From Helicobacter sp. (GTDB lineage Bacteria > Campylobacterota > Campylobacteria > Campylobacterales > Helicobacteraceae): a stretch of DNA of 10,755 nt. The stretch lies in NCBI GenBank assembly GCA_014799985.1, contig JAAVGZ010000037.1, positions 22,769-33,523 of the forward strand, in the 5' to 3' direction. Below the pieces are notes generated by a model. That model saw only the letters and a list, made by a program, of their open reading frames with translations. It searched no databases and was not told the DNA's origin. This document shows positions 1 through 7,166 of this stretch, in pieces. Each line of letters begins with the position of its first letter. Position 1 is the stretch's first letter. Position numbers and translations under genes: made by a program.

Positions 1-539
1 CTGCTATCGGCGCTGTTAATCACCTTTGCGCTCGCCTGATAGAGGTTCTTGAGCTGGTCGCTCTGTTTGCGCGTGATGTCCCTTAGCCGATTGATTTCGG
101 CGACCATGTCCTGCACGATGTTGCGCGATATTGCGGGGTTGTCGACCGACTTGAGCTCGGCGGTGCGCTTTTCGAGCATTTCAAAAAGCAGAGTTTGGTT
201 GCGATAAATCACCGCGACAATGTCGAAAACCTGCTTGATACTTCGAAAGCTGCTGCGCAAGTGCCGCTCGAGGTCGATGTAGTCATCATATCCCACCTGC
301 TGCCCGTGGTTGAGCATTTTCAGCGCAACCTCCTTGAGCTCCTCGCTCTTGTTGGCGAGCGCACGTTCAAAATAAATCTGAAAGTTCAAAGGAGTGGCGA
401 GAATGCCATCGTTCTTGACCTTGTCCACAACCTCATCGCAAAGCTCGCGCAACTCCCCCTCAAGAGCACCATTCGCCTGTTCGTCTTGAAATGCTTCAGA
501 TTCGTTCTCATCTCCAAGTCGTAATCGTTGCATATCCAT
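1..539 (-). CDS. GGDEF-type diguanylate cyclase-like protein, N-terminal part (runs off the window)
   Basis: About 179 N-terminal residues are visible and the 3' end lies outside the window. The reading frame is open on the minus strand from ATG at 539, preceded by an AGGAA ribosome binding site 14 bases after the clpP stop, so it is very probably co-transcribed with tig and clpP. After an acidic start the protein has the pattern GILATPLNFQIYFERAL (residues about 45-61), then a long helical, charged region with probable coiled coil (FRSIKQVFDIVAVIY, then LEKRTAEL and INRLRDITRKQSDQLKNLY). From memory this matches the N-terminal region of Campylobacterota diguanylate cyclases, where a (P/A)TPxNFxxYF motif and helices precede the GGDEF domain that makes cyclic di-GMP. 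The catalytic domain itself is not in the window, so activity is inferred. No membrane segment is seen in the visible part. It could instead be another signalling protein sharing this helical N-terminus. Confidence 0.6.
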   Translation of the reverse strand, partial: MDMQRLRLGDENESEAFQDEQANGALEGELRELCDEVVDKVKNDGILATPLNFQIYFERALANKSEELKEVALKMLNHGQQVGYDDYIDLERHLRSSFRSIKQVFDIVAVIYRNQTLLFEMLEKRTAELKSVDNPAISRNIVQDMVAEINRLRDITRKQSDQLKNLYQASAKVINSADS

Positions 540-553
540 CGCTGTTTCCTACC

Positions 554-1153
554 TTATTGTAAATTTTCCTTGAAACTCTTCTCCAAAACACTATCAATCA
601 GCCCATATTCCTTTGCCTCAAAGGCGCTCATGAAAAAATCCCGGTCGGTGTCGAGCGCGATTTTGTCGAGCGGTTGATTTGTGTTGTGTGCGAGAATCTC
701 ATTGAGAATCTTCTTTTGACGCAAGATTTCTTTCGCCTGAATCTCGATGTCGCTTGCCTGCCCTCGCGCGCCGCCAAGCGGTTGGTGAATCATGATTCGG
801 CTGTGCGGCAACGAGTGTCGCTTGCCGCTCGCGCCGCAGCTTAGCAAAAACGCGCCCATGCTCGCCGCCTGCCCAATGCAAATCGTGCAAATGTCGGGCT
901 TGATGTAGTTCATCGTGTCGTAAATGCTCATGCCGCTCGTAACGACACCGCCGGGCGAGTTGATATACAAATAAATATCTTTCTCGGGGTCTTCTGCCTC
1001 GAGAAACAAAAGCTGTGCCACAATAGACGCGGCGAGCTCGTCATGGATTTCGCCGCAAAGCATGACGATTCTGTCTTTGAGCAGGCGCGAATAGATGTCG
1101 TAGCTGCGTTCGCCGCGCCCCGTTTTTTCGATGACATAGGGGATATAGTTCAT
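554..1153 (-). CDS. clpP: ATP-dependent Clp protease proteolytic subunit ClpP
   Basis: Full-length ClpP, 199 aa, the usual size. It forms the tetradecameric cytoplasmic serine protease chamber that degrades proteins unfolded by ClpA or ClpX. The catalytic triad is complete: Ser98 in GQAASMGA, His123 in MIHQPLGG, and Asp172 in DTDRDFF. YLYINSPGG near residues 61-69 is the oxyanion/strand region. The start ATG at 1153 has an AAGGAG ribosome binding site 8 bases upstream. That site is formed by the last two sense codons of tig (Lys-Glu) and the gap between the genes is only 5 bases, which suggests coupled translation. The tig-clpP order next to fliI is also known from Campylobacter jejuni, from memory. 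A tail beyond the EYGLID motif runs only about 12 residues. Confidence 0.97.
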   Translation of the reverse strand: MNYIPYVIEKTGRGERSYDIYSRLLKDRIVMLCGEIHDELAASIVAQLLFLEAEDPEKDIYLYINSPGGVVTSGMSIYDTMNYIKPDICTICIGQAASMGAFLLSCGASGKRHSLPHSRIMIHQPLGGARGQASDIEIQAKEILRQKKILNEILAHNTNQPLDKIALDTDRDFFMSAFEAKEYGLIDSVLEKSFKENLQ

Positions 1154-1158
1154 CGCCG

Positions 1159-2457
1159 CTACTCCTTATCTATGCTCTTTTCAAGCAAAAATGTCAAAAC
1201 TTTGTCTTCGAGCATCGCCATTTGCAACGCGGGCAAATAGCCGCTTTGTTGGTAATACTCGAGCAATGTCTTGGGGTCTTGGCGCAAGAACATCGCCTCG
1301 TTGTAAAGCCGCATGAATAGCTCTTGCTCGGAGATTCCGAGCTTGTTTGCGCGTGCGAGCGCATCGACAATCAACGTGAGTTTCACATTGCGTTGCGCCT
1401 TTTCCTTGTGCTTCTCGCGCCGCTCTTTGATTTCCTCGCGCTTGCCTTGCAGCGCCTCGAGCTCTGCGCGCTCCATCGAATCGACCTCGCTGCGGAACAA
1501 TATGTCCATTTCCTGCTCGATGATGTTCTCGGGCAAATCAAACGCAAAAGCCTGCAACAAATTCTCGATAAACTTCTCTTTGAGCGTGTCGTTGTAGAGC
1601 TTTGCCTTTTTGTCGCTCGCAATCTGCTCTTTCACGCGCTCCTTGAGCTTTTGCAGGCTCGCCTCTTCGTCTTTGGGCAACAGCTTCTTGGCGAGCTCAT
1701 CGTCAAGCGGCGCAGGCGTGCGCTCCTTGATAGAATGCAGCTTAATCGCGAAACGTGCGTCTTTGCCCGCGAGATTCTGCGCGCCATAGTCTTTGGGGAA
1801 TGTTACAGAAATATCTTTGGAATCGCCGATGCGCATGCCCACGAGCTGTTCCTCGAATCCGGGGATAAACGCCTTGCTGCCAATCTCGAGGTTGTAGCCC
1901 TCTGCCTTGCCACCCTCGAAGGCTTTGTCGTCCACAAAGCCCTCGAAGTCGATGTTGGCAATATCGCCCTCTTGCAATGCCCTATCTGTAATATCGTGCA
2001 ACTCGCCATAATTTTTAGCGAATTTACCGAGCTGCTCGTCTATTTCTGACTCGCTCACAGAAGGCGCGTCAAAGCTTGGCACAGCGGCTTTCGCGGGGGC
2101 GACATCAAACTCTGGGCGCAACGCAAAGCGCACCTCGACGTCGATTCCGTTCTCGTTTTTGTCAAACTTCAAAAACATCGGGCTGCCAAGCGTGTCGTCC
2201 TCTTTCACACCCAATTCCTTGAACGCTTCGTTGATGAAATCTTTGATTGCCTCTTGTTCGGCATCTTCGGCAATCTGTTTGCCATAGCGTGCACGCACGA
2301 TGCTCACGGGCACTTTGCCCTTGCGAAACCCATCGATATGCAATGTTTTTGCTGCCTTTTGTGTGAGAGATGATGTCTTAGAATCGAGCGTTTTTTGCTC
2401 GATAACTCCGCTTGCGAGCGCATTTGCTGCGTCATTTTTGGTCGTTTGAATCTTCAT
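1159..2457 (-). CDS. tig: Trigger factor (ribosome-associated chaperone and peptidyl-prolyl isomerase)
   Basis: 432 aa, the standard trigger factor length. It binds the ribosomal exit tunnel and shields nascent chains. The ribosome-docking signature GFRKGKVP is at residues 43-50. The FKBP-type isomerase domain spans about 160-245 (GDIANIDFEGFVDDKAFEGG, then FIPGFEEQLVGMRIG). The C-terminal helical chaperone arms follow, with a charged KREEIKERREKHKEKAQ helix. An in-frame extension upstream to 2526 exists, but the ATG at 2457 is chosen because it begins the conserved domain, has AGGGG 5-6 bases upstream, and gives the family length. It is the first gene of the minus-strand operon tig-clpP-GGDEF gene and is divergent from fliI. 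A likely promoter lies at 2513-2518. Confidence 0.95.
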   Translation of the reverse strand: MKIQTTKNDAANALASGVIEQKTLDSKTSSLTQKAAKTLHIDGFRKGKVPVSIVRARYGKQIAEDAEQEAIKDFINEAFKELGVKEDDTLGSPMFLKFDKNENGIDVEVRFALRPEFDVAPAKAAVPSFDAPSVSESEIDEQLGKFAKNYGELHDITDRALQEGDIANIDFEGFVDDKAFEGGKAEGYNLEIGSKAFIPGFEEQLVGMRIGDSKDISVTFPKDYGAQNLAGKDARFAIKLHSIKERTPAPLDDELAKKLLPKDEEASLQKLKERVKEQIASDKKAKLYNDTLKEKFIENLLQAFAFDLPENIIEQEMDILFRSEVDSMERAELEALQGKREEIKERREKHKEKAQRNVKLTLIVDALARANKLGISEQELFMRLYNEAMFLRQDPKTLLEYYQQSGYLPALQMAMLEDKVLTFLLEKSIDKE

Positions 2458-2512
2458 AAATGCCCCTAGATATTTTGACGTTGTGCTACCTTCATCGATA
2501 ACTAAAGGCGTG

Positions 2513-2518
2513 ATTCTA
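2513..2518 (-). promoter_or_regulatory. Extended -10 promoter for the tig-clpP operon
   Basis: On the minus strand the sequence reads TGCTAGAAT, an extended -10 box (TAGAAT, 5 of 6 to consensus) with the TGn element. Transcription would begin near 2506, giving a leader of about 49 bases before the tig ATG. No clear -35 is visible, which is normal for sigma70 promoters of Campylobacterota. The call rests on pattern only. Confidence 0.5.
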
Positions 2519-2585
2519 GCAGACAAAAACTTTATTTTTGGTTATTGCATAGCGTTTCTTCAATGCAAAACAAGCAAAAGCGTGG

Positions 2586-2591
2586 TATGCT
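2586..2591 (+). promoter_or_regulatory. Possible -10 box for fliI
   Basis: TGGTATGCT upstream of fliI gives a TATGCT hexamer (4 of 6 to TATAAT, with an upstream TG), about 39 bases before the GTG start. It is a weaker match than the other promoters in this window. No sigma54 (TGGCAC-N5-TTGC) or clear sigma28 site was found in the 172-base divergent region, so fliI is probably expressed as an early, housekeeping-sigma flagellar gene. Confidence 0.3.
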
Positions 2592-2629
2592 TGACTTTTC
2601 GCTTGATTTTTCAGAGCAAGGACGGAATC

Positions 2630-3934
2630 GTGGCACTAGAACAACTGCGCAAAAAACTCGAAATCTCGACCCTATCGCCCGCCTTTGGTACAATCACAAA
2701 GGTGATGTCCAATAGCATTGTCGCAACGGGGCTCAAGCCCAGCGTGGGCGACATCGTCAAAATCGTGCGGCACGAAGACGGCGTTGAGAGCATGGGAATG
2801 GTGACCGTTGTCGACACGCAAACCTTCAGCGTCTCGCCATTCTCGTTTGTCGAAGGCAACCGCGTGGGCGATAGAATCTTCATCAACAACAAGGGCTTGC
2901 AAATCCCCGTGGGCGAGGCGCTGCTCGGGCGCGTCATCAACCCGCTTGGGCAACCCATTGACGGCAAGGGCGAGATTCTCACCACACAAAGCGCGCCGAT
3001 TATCCGCCCGCCGATTGTCGCGATGAAACGTGGAATGATTGACGAAGTGTTTAGCGTGGGCGTGAAAACGATTGACGGCTTGCTGACATGTGGCAAAGGG
3101 CAAAAGCTCGGAATCTTCGCGGGCAGCGGCGTGGGCAAGAGTACGCTCATGGGAATGATTGTCAAGGGTGTCGATGCGCCGATTAAGATTGTCGCGCTCG
3201 TGGGCGAACGTGGGCGCGAAGTGCCCGAGTTTGTCGAGAAGAATCTCGGCGGCGATTTGAGCGGCACGGTGCTCGTTGTCGCAACGAGCGATGACTCGCC
3301 GCTCATGCGCAAATATGGCGCGTTTTCGGCGATGAGCGTGGCGGAATATTTCAAAGACCAAGGGCATGATGTGCTGTTCATGATGGATTCTGTTACGCGT
3401 TTCGCGATGGCACAGCGCGAAATCGGGCTCGCGCTCGGCGAGCCACCAACGAGCAAGGGCTACCCGCCCTCTGTGCTCACGCTCTTGCCGCAGCTCATGG
3501 AACGCGCGGGCAAGGAGGAGGGGCGCGGCTCTATCACGGCGTTTTTCACCGTACTTGTCGAGGGGGACGACATGAACGACCCCATCGGCGACCAAAGCCG
3601 CAGCATCTTGGACGGGCACATCGTCCTAAGCCGCGAGCTCACCGACTTCGGAATCTACCCGCCCATCAACATTCTCAATTCCGCCTCGCGCCTCATGAAC
3701 GATTTGTGCTCGGAGGCGCATATCCTCGCCGCGCGCAAGTTTCGGCGGCTCTATTCGCTGTTGCGCGAAAACGAAGTGCTGATTCGCATTGGCGCGTATC
3801 AAAAGGGCAGAGACAGGGAGCTTGACGAGGCGATTGACAAAAAAGAGGCGATGGAAAATTTCCTCAAACAAGGAATCGAGGAAAGCTGGGGCTTTGAGCA
3901 GAGTGTCGAGGCGCTCGTGGTGCTCATGGGCTAG
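2630..3934 (+). CDS. fliI: Flagellum-specific export ATPase FliI
   Basis: 434 aa with a GTG start at 2630. The frame is open further upstream to 2483, but the GTG is preceded by AAGGA with 7 bases spacing and gives the usual FliI length. FliI forms the hexameric ATPase ring of the flagellar type III export apparatus at the inner membrane. Visible motifs: Walker A AGSGVGKST (about 164-172), catalytic glutamate loop GERGRE (192-197), Walker B HDVLFMMD (246-253), and the F1/V1-type alpha/beta signature PPINILNSAS (344-353). GYPPSVLTLLPQLMERAG (277-294) is typical of the FliI/type III secretion ATPase branch rather than F1 beta. It stands alone on the plus strand. The next gene, icd, is about 400 bases away with its own promoter. 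Confidence 0.96.
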   Translation: MALEQLRKKLEISTLSPAFGTITKVMSNSIVATGLKPSVGDIVKIVRHEDGVESMGMVTVVDTQTFSVSPFSFVEGNRVGDRIFINNKGLQIPVGEALLGRVINPLGQPIDGKGEILTTQSAPIIRPPIVAMKRGMIDEVFSVGVKTIDGLLTCGKGQKLGIFAGSGVGKSTLMGMIVKGVDAPIKIVALVGERGREVPEFVEKNLGGDLSGTVLVVATSDDSPLMRKYGAFSAMSVAEYFKDQGHDVLFMMDSVTRFAMAQREIGLALGEPPTSKGYPPSVLTLLPQLMERAGKEEGRGSITAFFTVLVEGDDMNDPIGDQSRSILDGHIVLSRELTDFGIYPPINILNSASRLMNDLCSEAHILAARKFRRLYSLLRENEVLIRIGAYQKGRDRELDEAIDKKEAMENFLKQGIEESWGFEQSVEALVVLMG

Positions 3935-4119
3935 CGCGCCCGTTTTGGCGCTTTGTGGCATTGCGATATGCTATCAATCAAAGGAAACCTACACAGAATC
4001 GAGGCAGATTCAGAACATTTGGCGCTTTGTTACCAAACGAAACAAACAGGGGGAAACAGCAGCTGCCAAAAACCATAGCCCAAACGGAGACGACATCAAG
4101 TTTTTGGCATCCACTCTGC

Positions 4120-4125
4120 TATAAT
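4120..4125 (+). promoter_or_regulatory. Upstream extended -10 promoter directly before the poly-C tract
   Basis: TGCTATAAT gives a perfect TATAAT with the extended TGn element. The expected start of transcription, 6-8 bases downstream, falls inside the run of 12 C that begins at 4130. The downstream product would be either a long 5' leader of icd (about 205 bases) or a short RNA containing the hairpin at 4137-4182. No -35 is evident. The box is clear in sequence; activity is inferred. Confidence 0.5.
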
Positions 4126-4129
4126 TCTG

Positions 4130-4141
4130 CCCCCCCCCCCC
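4130..4141 (+). repeat. Homopolymeric C tract (12 C)
   Basis: Twelve consecutive C residues. In Campylobacter and Helicobacter, poly-G/C tracts of about this length are well known sites of slipped-strand length change and phase variation. Here the tract is not inside a convincing gene. It lies 4 bases after a perfect -10 box and its 3' part forms one arm of a hairpin. Confidence 0.9.
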
Positions 4142-4182
4142 GCACACTTTGGGAAAAGGGAAGCCCCAAAGCGGCGCGGGGG
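4137..4182 (+). repeat. GC-rich hairpin built on the poly-C tract
   Basis: An outer stem pairs CCCCCGC (4137-4143) with GCGGGGG (4176-4182). An inner stem pairs CTTTGGG (4147-4153) with CCCAAAG (4165-4171). They are separated by a small internal loop, and the terminal loop is 11 bases. No U-run follows on either strand, so it is not a standard intrinsic terminator. It may be an RNA structure in a leader or a dispersed palindromic repeat. Confidence 0.6.
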
Positions 4183-4299
4183 AACAAAGAAAAGCTGCCA
4201 AACCCAACAAATTGGCATGAATACTTTCCATTACAGCGGCGACATTATACAAGATTTTTTCATAAGTGCAGATAAAAACCAAGCGCGAAGGAATTTTGC

Positions 4300-4305
4300 T
4301 ATAAT
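4300..4305 (+). promoter_or_regulatory. icd: Extended -10 promoter of icd
   Basis: TTTTGCTATAAT gives a perfect TATAAT with TGn extension after a short T-run. The start of transcription would be near 4312, leaving a leader of about 25 bases with AAAGGA as ribosome binding site before ATG 4337. This is the most convincing promoter in the window. Confidence 0.7.
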
Positions 4306-4336
4306 ACATAGCACATACCAACCCAAAGGAACGTTT

Positions 4337-6541
4337 ATGAAAATCACCTATACCCTGACCGATGAATCCCCAGCGCTTGCGACCTACTCGTTTTTGCCGA
4401 TTGTCCAAGCCTTCTTGAAGCACGCAAATGTCGAGGTTGCCACGTCTGACATCTCGCTCTCTGCCCGCGTGATTGCGCAATTCCCCGAGCTGCTCAAGCC
4501 CGAGCAGCGCGTGCCCGATGCCCTCGCTGAACTTGGCGAGCTCGTCAAGCGCCCCGAGGCGAATCTCATCAAGACGCCCAACATCTCCGCTTCGATTCCG
4601 CAGCTCAAAGCCACGATTAAAGAATTGCAGGCAAAGGGCTATGCGCTGCCCGAATTTCCTGACGAGCCCCAAAATGACGAGCAAAAGGCGATTAAGGCAA
4701 AATACCAAAAAGTGCTTGGCTCTGCCGTGAATCCCGTGCTTCGCGAGGGCAATTCCGACCGCCGCTGCACAAAGGCTGTGAAAGAGTATGCCAAGAAGAA
4801 TCCCTATCGCGTTGCGGCTTTCGACAAGGCGTCTAAGTCATGCGTTTCGTATATGGGCGCAGGCGACTTTTTCGAGAACGAAAAGGCTGTGCTGCTCGAA
4901 TTGCCCACCACAGCGCGCATCGAGTTTGTCGACAACAGCGGCGCTGTGAGCGTCTGCAAAGACGGGCTCAAGCTCGAGAAAAACGAGATTCTTGACGCAA
5001 CCTTCCTCGATGTCGCCGCGCTTTGCAAGTTTTATGACGAGCAGATTGCGTTCTGCAAAAAAGAGAACATCTTGCTCTCGCTGCACCTGAAGGCAACGAT
5101 GATGAAAGTCAGCGACCCCGTGATTTTTGGCTATGCCGTCAAAACCTATTTCAAGGAGTTGTTCGACACCTTCGCAGACGAGCTGCAAAGGCTCGGCGTG
5201 AATCCCAACAACGGCGTTTCGGAGCTCTTGAGCAAGATTGAACAAAGCCCCAAAAAGGCAGAGATTCTCGCGAAATATCAAGAGATTCTAAACAAAAGCG
5301 CCAAGATTTCGATGGTCAATTCCGACAAGGGAATCACCAATTTGCATGTCCCTAGCGATGTGATTGTCGATGCGTCTATGCCCGCAATGCTCAAAAACGG
5401 CGCGCGGTTGTGGGACAAAGACGGCAAGGAATGCGACACCAACGCCGTGATTCCCGACAAAACGTATGCGACAATCTACGAAGCCGTCTTGGACGACATG
5501 AAGCAAAACGGTGCGCTGAACCCCGCGACACTCGGCAGCGTGGCGAATGTCGGGCTCATGGCACGCAAGGCGCAAGAATATGGCTCGCATGACAAAACAT
5601 TTTTCGCGCCAAGCGATGGCGAGTTTCGCATTGTTGATGAAGGCGGTAAGGTTTTGCTCTCGCATAAGGTACATAAAAATGACATTTACCGCGCGAATCA
5701 GGCGAAGTTTGACGCGGTGCAAAATTGGATTGATTTGGGAATCGAACGCGCCGAGCTCACAGGCAGCAAGGCGATTTTCTGGCTCGATTCTAAGCGCGCG
5801 AGCAACAAGATTATGATTGACCTCGTGCGCGCGCGGCTCAAAGAAAAGGGCAAAGACATGGAGATTCTCGCGCCCAAAGAGGCTTGCCAGCTCTCGCTCA
5901 AGCTCATTCGCGAGGGCAAAGATGTGATTTCTATCACAGGGAATGTGTTGCGCGACTATCTGACCGACCTATTCCCAATTCTCGAGCTTGGCACGAGCGC
6001 GAAGATGCTCTCTGTCGTGCCCATGCTAAACGGCGGCGCGATGTTCGAGACAGGGGCTGGCGGAAGCGCGCCCAAACAGGTCGAGCAGCTCGTAAACGAG
6101 AATCACTTGCGTTGGGACAGCTTGGGCGAGTTCCTCGCGTTGCAGGCGAGCCTCGAGTTTTATGCGCAAAAGAAAAGCAACAACAAGGCGAAAGTGCTCG
6201 CAAATGCGCTCGACATCGCGATTGGCAAGTGGCTCGAGGCGAACAAAGCGCCTTCGCGCAAGGTTGGCGAGGACGACAACCGCACGAGCCATTTCTATCT
6301 CGCATTGTATTTCACGCAGGCGCTCGCCGCGCAAGGCGATGATTCTGCAATCGCTGGATTTTTCGCGCCGATTGCCAAAGAGCTCGCCGACAACGAGGCG
6401 AAGATTCACAAGGAGTTTTTGGACGCACAGGGCGTGAAGGTTGATTTGGGCGGATATTACAAGTTTGACGACCCCAAAACCGAAAAAATCATGCGCCCAA
6501 GCGCGACTTTTAATGCGATTCTGGCTAGGATTGCTGGGTAG
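4337..6541 (+). CDS. icd: Isocitrate dehydrogenase, monomeric NADP-dependent type
   Basis: 734 aa, the usual length of the monomeric IDH family, about twice the common dimeric enzyme. It converts isocitrate plus NADP+ to 2-oxoglutarate, CO2 and NADPH in the TCA cycle, in the cytoplasm. Family marks in order: NPVLREGNSDRR (132-143, substrate-binding Ser/Asn/Arg loop), LKATMMKVSDPVIFG (251-265, catalytic Lys), the VPSDVIVDASMPAMLKNG block (metal-binding Asp residues), YGSHDKTF, then KMLSVVPMLNGG, FETGAGGSAPK and HLRWDSLGEFLAL, which is highly conserved, and HFYLALYFTQALA near the C-terminus. The frame is open upstream to 4217, but ATG 4337 is chosen for its AAAGGA site, 6-7 bases away, and because the promoter at 4300 would cut the longer form. 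Codon use matches the core genes. Confidence 0.96.
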   Translation: MKITYTLTDESPALATYSFLPIVQAFLKHANVEVATSDISLSARVIAQFPELLKPEQRVPDALAELGELVKRPEANLIKTPNISASIPQLKATIKELQAKGYALPEFPDEPQNDEQKAIKAKYQKVLGSAVNPVLREGNSDRRCTKAVKEYAKKNPYRVAAFDKASKSCVSYMGAGDFFENEKAVLLELPTTARIEFVDNSGAVSVCKDGLKLEKNEILDATFLDVAALCKFYDEQIAFCKKENILLSLHLKATMMKVSDPVIFGYAVKTYFKELFDTFADELQRLGVNPNNGVSELLSKIEQSPKKAEILAKYQEILNKSAKISMVNSDKGITNLHVPSDVIVDASMPAMLKNGARLWDKDGKECDTNAVIPDKTYATIYEAVLDDMKQNGALNPATLGSVANVGLMARKAQEYGSHDKTFFAPSDGEFRIVDEGGKVLLSHKVHKNDIYRANQAKFDAVQNWIDLGIERAELTGSKAIFWLDSKRASNKIMIDLVRARLKEKGKDMEILAPKEACQLSLKLIREGKDVISITGNVLRDYLTDLFPILELGTSAKMLSVVPMLNGGAMFETGAGGSAPKQVEQLVNENHLRWDSLGEFLALQASLEFYAQKKSNNKAKVLANALDIAIGKWLEANKAPSRKVGEDDNRTSHFYLALYFTQALAAQGDDSAIAGFFAPIAKELADNEAKIHKEFLDAQGVKVDLGGYYKFDDPKTEKIMRPSATFNAILARIAG

Positions 6542-6559
6542 AAGCGGTTAGCTGCCCTG

Positions 6560-6584
6560 CCCCCTCGCCCGAAGGTGGAGGGGG
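6560..6584 (+). repeat. GC-rich hairpin just after icd
   Basis: CCCCCTC (6560-6566) pairs with GAGGGGG (6578-6584). Two further C-G pairs close a small GAA-containing loop, with a one- or two-base irregularity. The stem is strong, but neither strand has a following U-run, so transcription from icd may continue into the TIR-like module. It resembles the hairpin before icd in having a run of C and a matching run of G followed by GAA. Confidence 0.5.
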
Positions 6585-6618
6585 GAAGACTCAAAAATAT
6601 CTATTTAGGAGGCACACA

Positions 6619-7104
6619 ATGGCACGAAGAGTTTTCTTTAGCTTTCATTATGAAAATGACATAAGTCGCTCTATGGTAGTGCGAAACAATTGGGTAACAC
6701 AAGGAAAAGAATCTGCTGGCTTTATAGATAAAGCAGAATTTGAAAAAATGGAACGTCAAGGAGAAAGAGTAATATACAATTGGATTGATAGACAACTTGA
6801 GGGTACATCAGTGACTGTCGTTCTTATTGGATCAGAAACGCTAGAACGTAAATTTGTTCAATATGAAATTTATAAAAGTTGGGAAAGGGGCAATGCTATT
6901 ATTGGAGTATATATTCATTCCATTCGAGATTTTAATTCGAATACATCTAGAAAGGGTGATGTATGCACCGTTATTGGAAAATACAATAACAATCCAATAT
7001 GTTTTAATGAAATATGTTGTGGAATATATGATTATGTTGCACAGGATGGATATAATAATATGGGAATATGGATAGAAAATGCAGCTCGCACACGTAATAA
7101 ATAA
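6619..7104 (+). CDS. ThsB-like TIR-domain (MTH538/DUF1863) protein, first copy
   Basis: 161 aa, with a near-perfect AGGAGG ribosome binding site 6 bases before the ATG. It opens with RRVFFSFHYENDI, then VVRNNWVT (20-27), a central TSVTVVLIGSETLERKFVQ strand, YEIYKSWERGN (82-92) and IIGVYIHSIRD. From memory these match ThsB, the TIR-like sensor/enzyme of the Thoeris anti-phage system, including a C-terminal GIYDYVAQDGYNN block (135-147) like ThsB's YDWVADDGYN. Glu83 in YEI is the probable NADase glutamate of TIR enzymes. The known role of ThsB is to sense phage infection and make a cyclic ADP-ribose-type signal from NAD+. No ThsA partner is nearby. Base composition is much more AT-rich than icd, pointing to horizontal acquisition. 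No clear promoter is seen between icd and this gene. Confidence 0.8.
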   Translation: MARRVFFSFHYENDISRSMVVRNNWVTQGKESAGFIDKAEFEKMERQGERVIYNWIDRQLEGTSVTVVLIGSETLERKFVQYEIYKSWERGNAIIGVYIHSIRDFNSNTSRKGDVCTVIGKYNNNPICFNEICCGIYDYVAQDGYNNMGIWIENAARTRNK

Positions 7105-7166
7105 GCAAACAAGATGAAAAAAATGATTTTATAGTCTGTTTACAATATGAATATGGGGTATGAAAA

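Larger units (their letters stand above)
3935..4336 (+). other. 402-base intergenic region between fliI and icd
   Basis: No convincing gene was seen. The region contains a 13-base direct repeat (TTTGGCGCTTTGT at 3944-3956 and 4018-4030), two extended -10 promoters (4120-4125 and 4300-4305), a run of 12 C (4130-4141) and a GC-rich hairpin (4137-4182). Short open frames crossing it on both strands lack ribosome binding sites and recognisable protein character. No intrinsic terminator with a U-run was found after fliI. Confidence 0.6.

Noticed and set aside
1324..2049. Plus-strand open frame (241 codons) opposite tig
   Set aside because: A shadow of tig. The minus strand carries the GFRKGKVP signature and the isomerase domain.
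2631..2650. TGGCAC at the start of fliI considered as a sigma54 promoter element
   Set aside because: The matching TTGC element at the right distance is missing, and the site lies inside the coding region.
2672..3619. Long minus-strand open frame (315 codons) opposite fliI, and a second one at 2611-3456
   Set aside because: Antisense shadows of the GC-rich fliI coding sequence. FliI has complete motifs, and the antisense products show no recognisable domain or ribosome binding site.
3955..4275. Plus-strand frame of 106 codons crossing the poly-C tract, considered as a phase-variable small protein
   Set aside because: No ribosome binding site or recognisable domain. A strong promoter and hairpin lie within it, and the residue pattern (many Pro, Asn, Arg and Lys without hydrophobic core) looks non-coding.
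4010..4708. Minus-strand open frame crossing the poly-C tract, considered as a phase-variable gene
   Set aside because: Over half lies antisense to icd. No ribosome binding site or known domain was seen, and the crossing of the tract appears accidental.
6560..6584. Hairpin after icd considered as an intrinsic terminator
   Set aside because: No U-run follows on either strand; the plus-strand bases after it are GAAGACTC.
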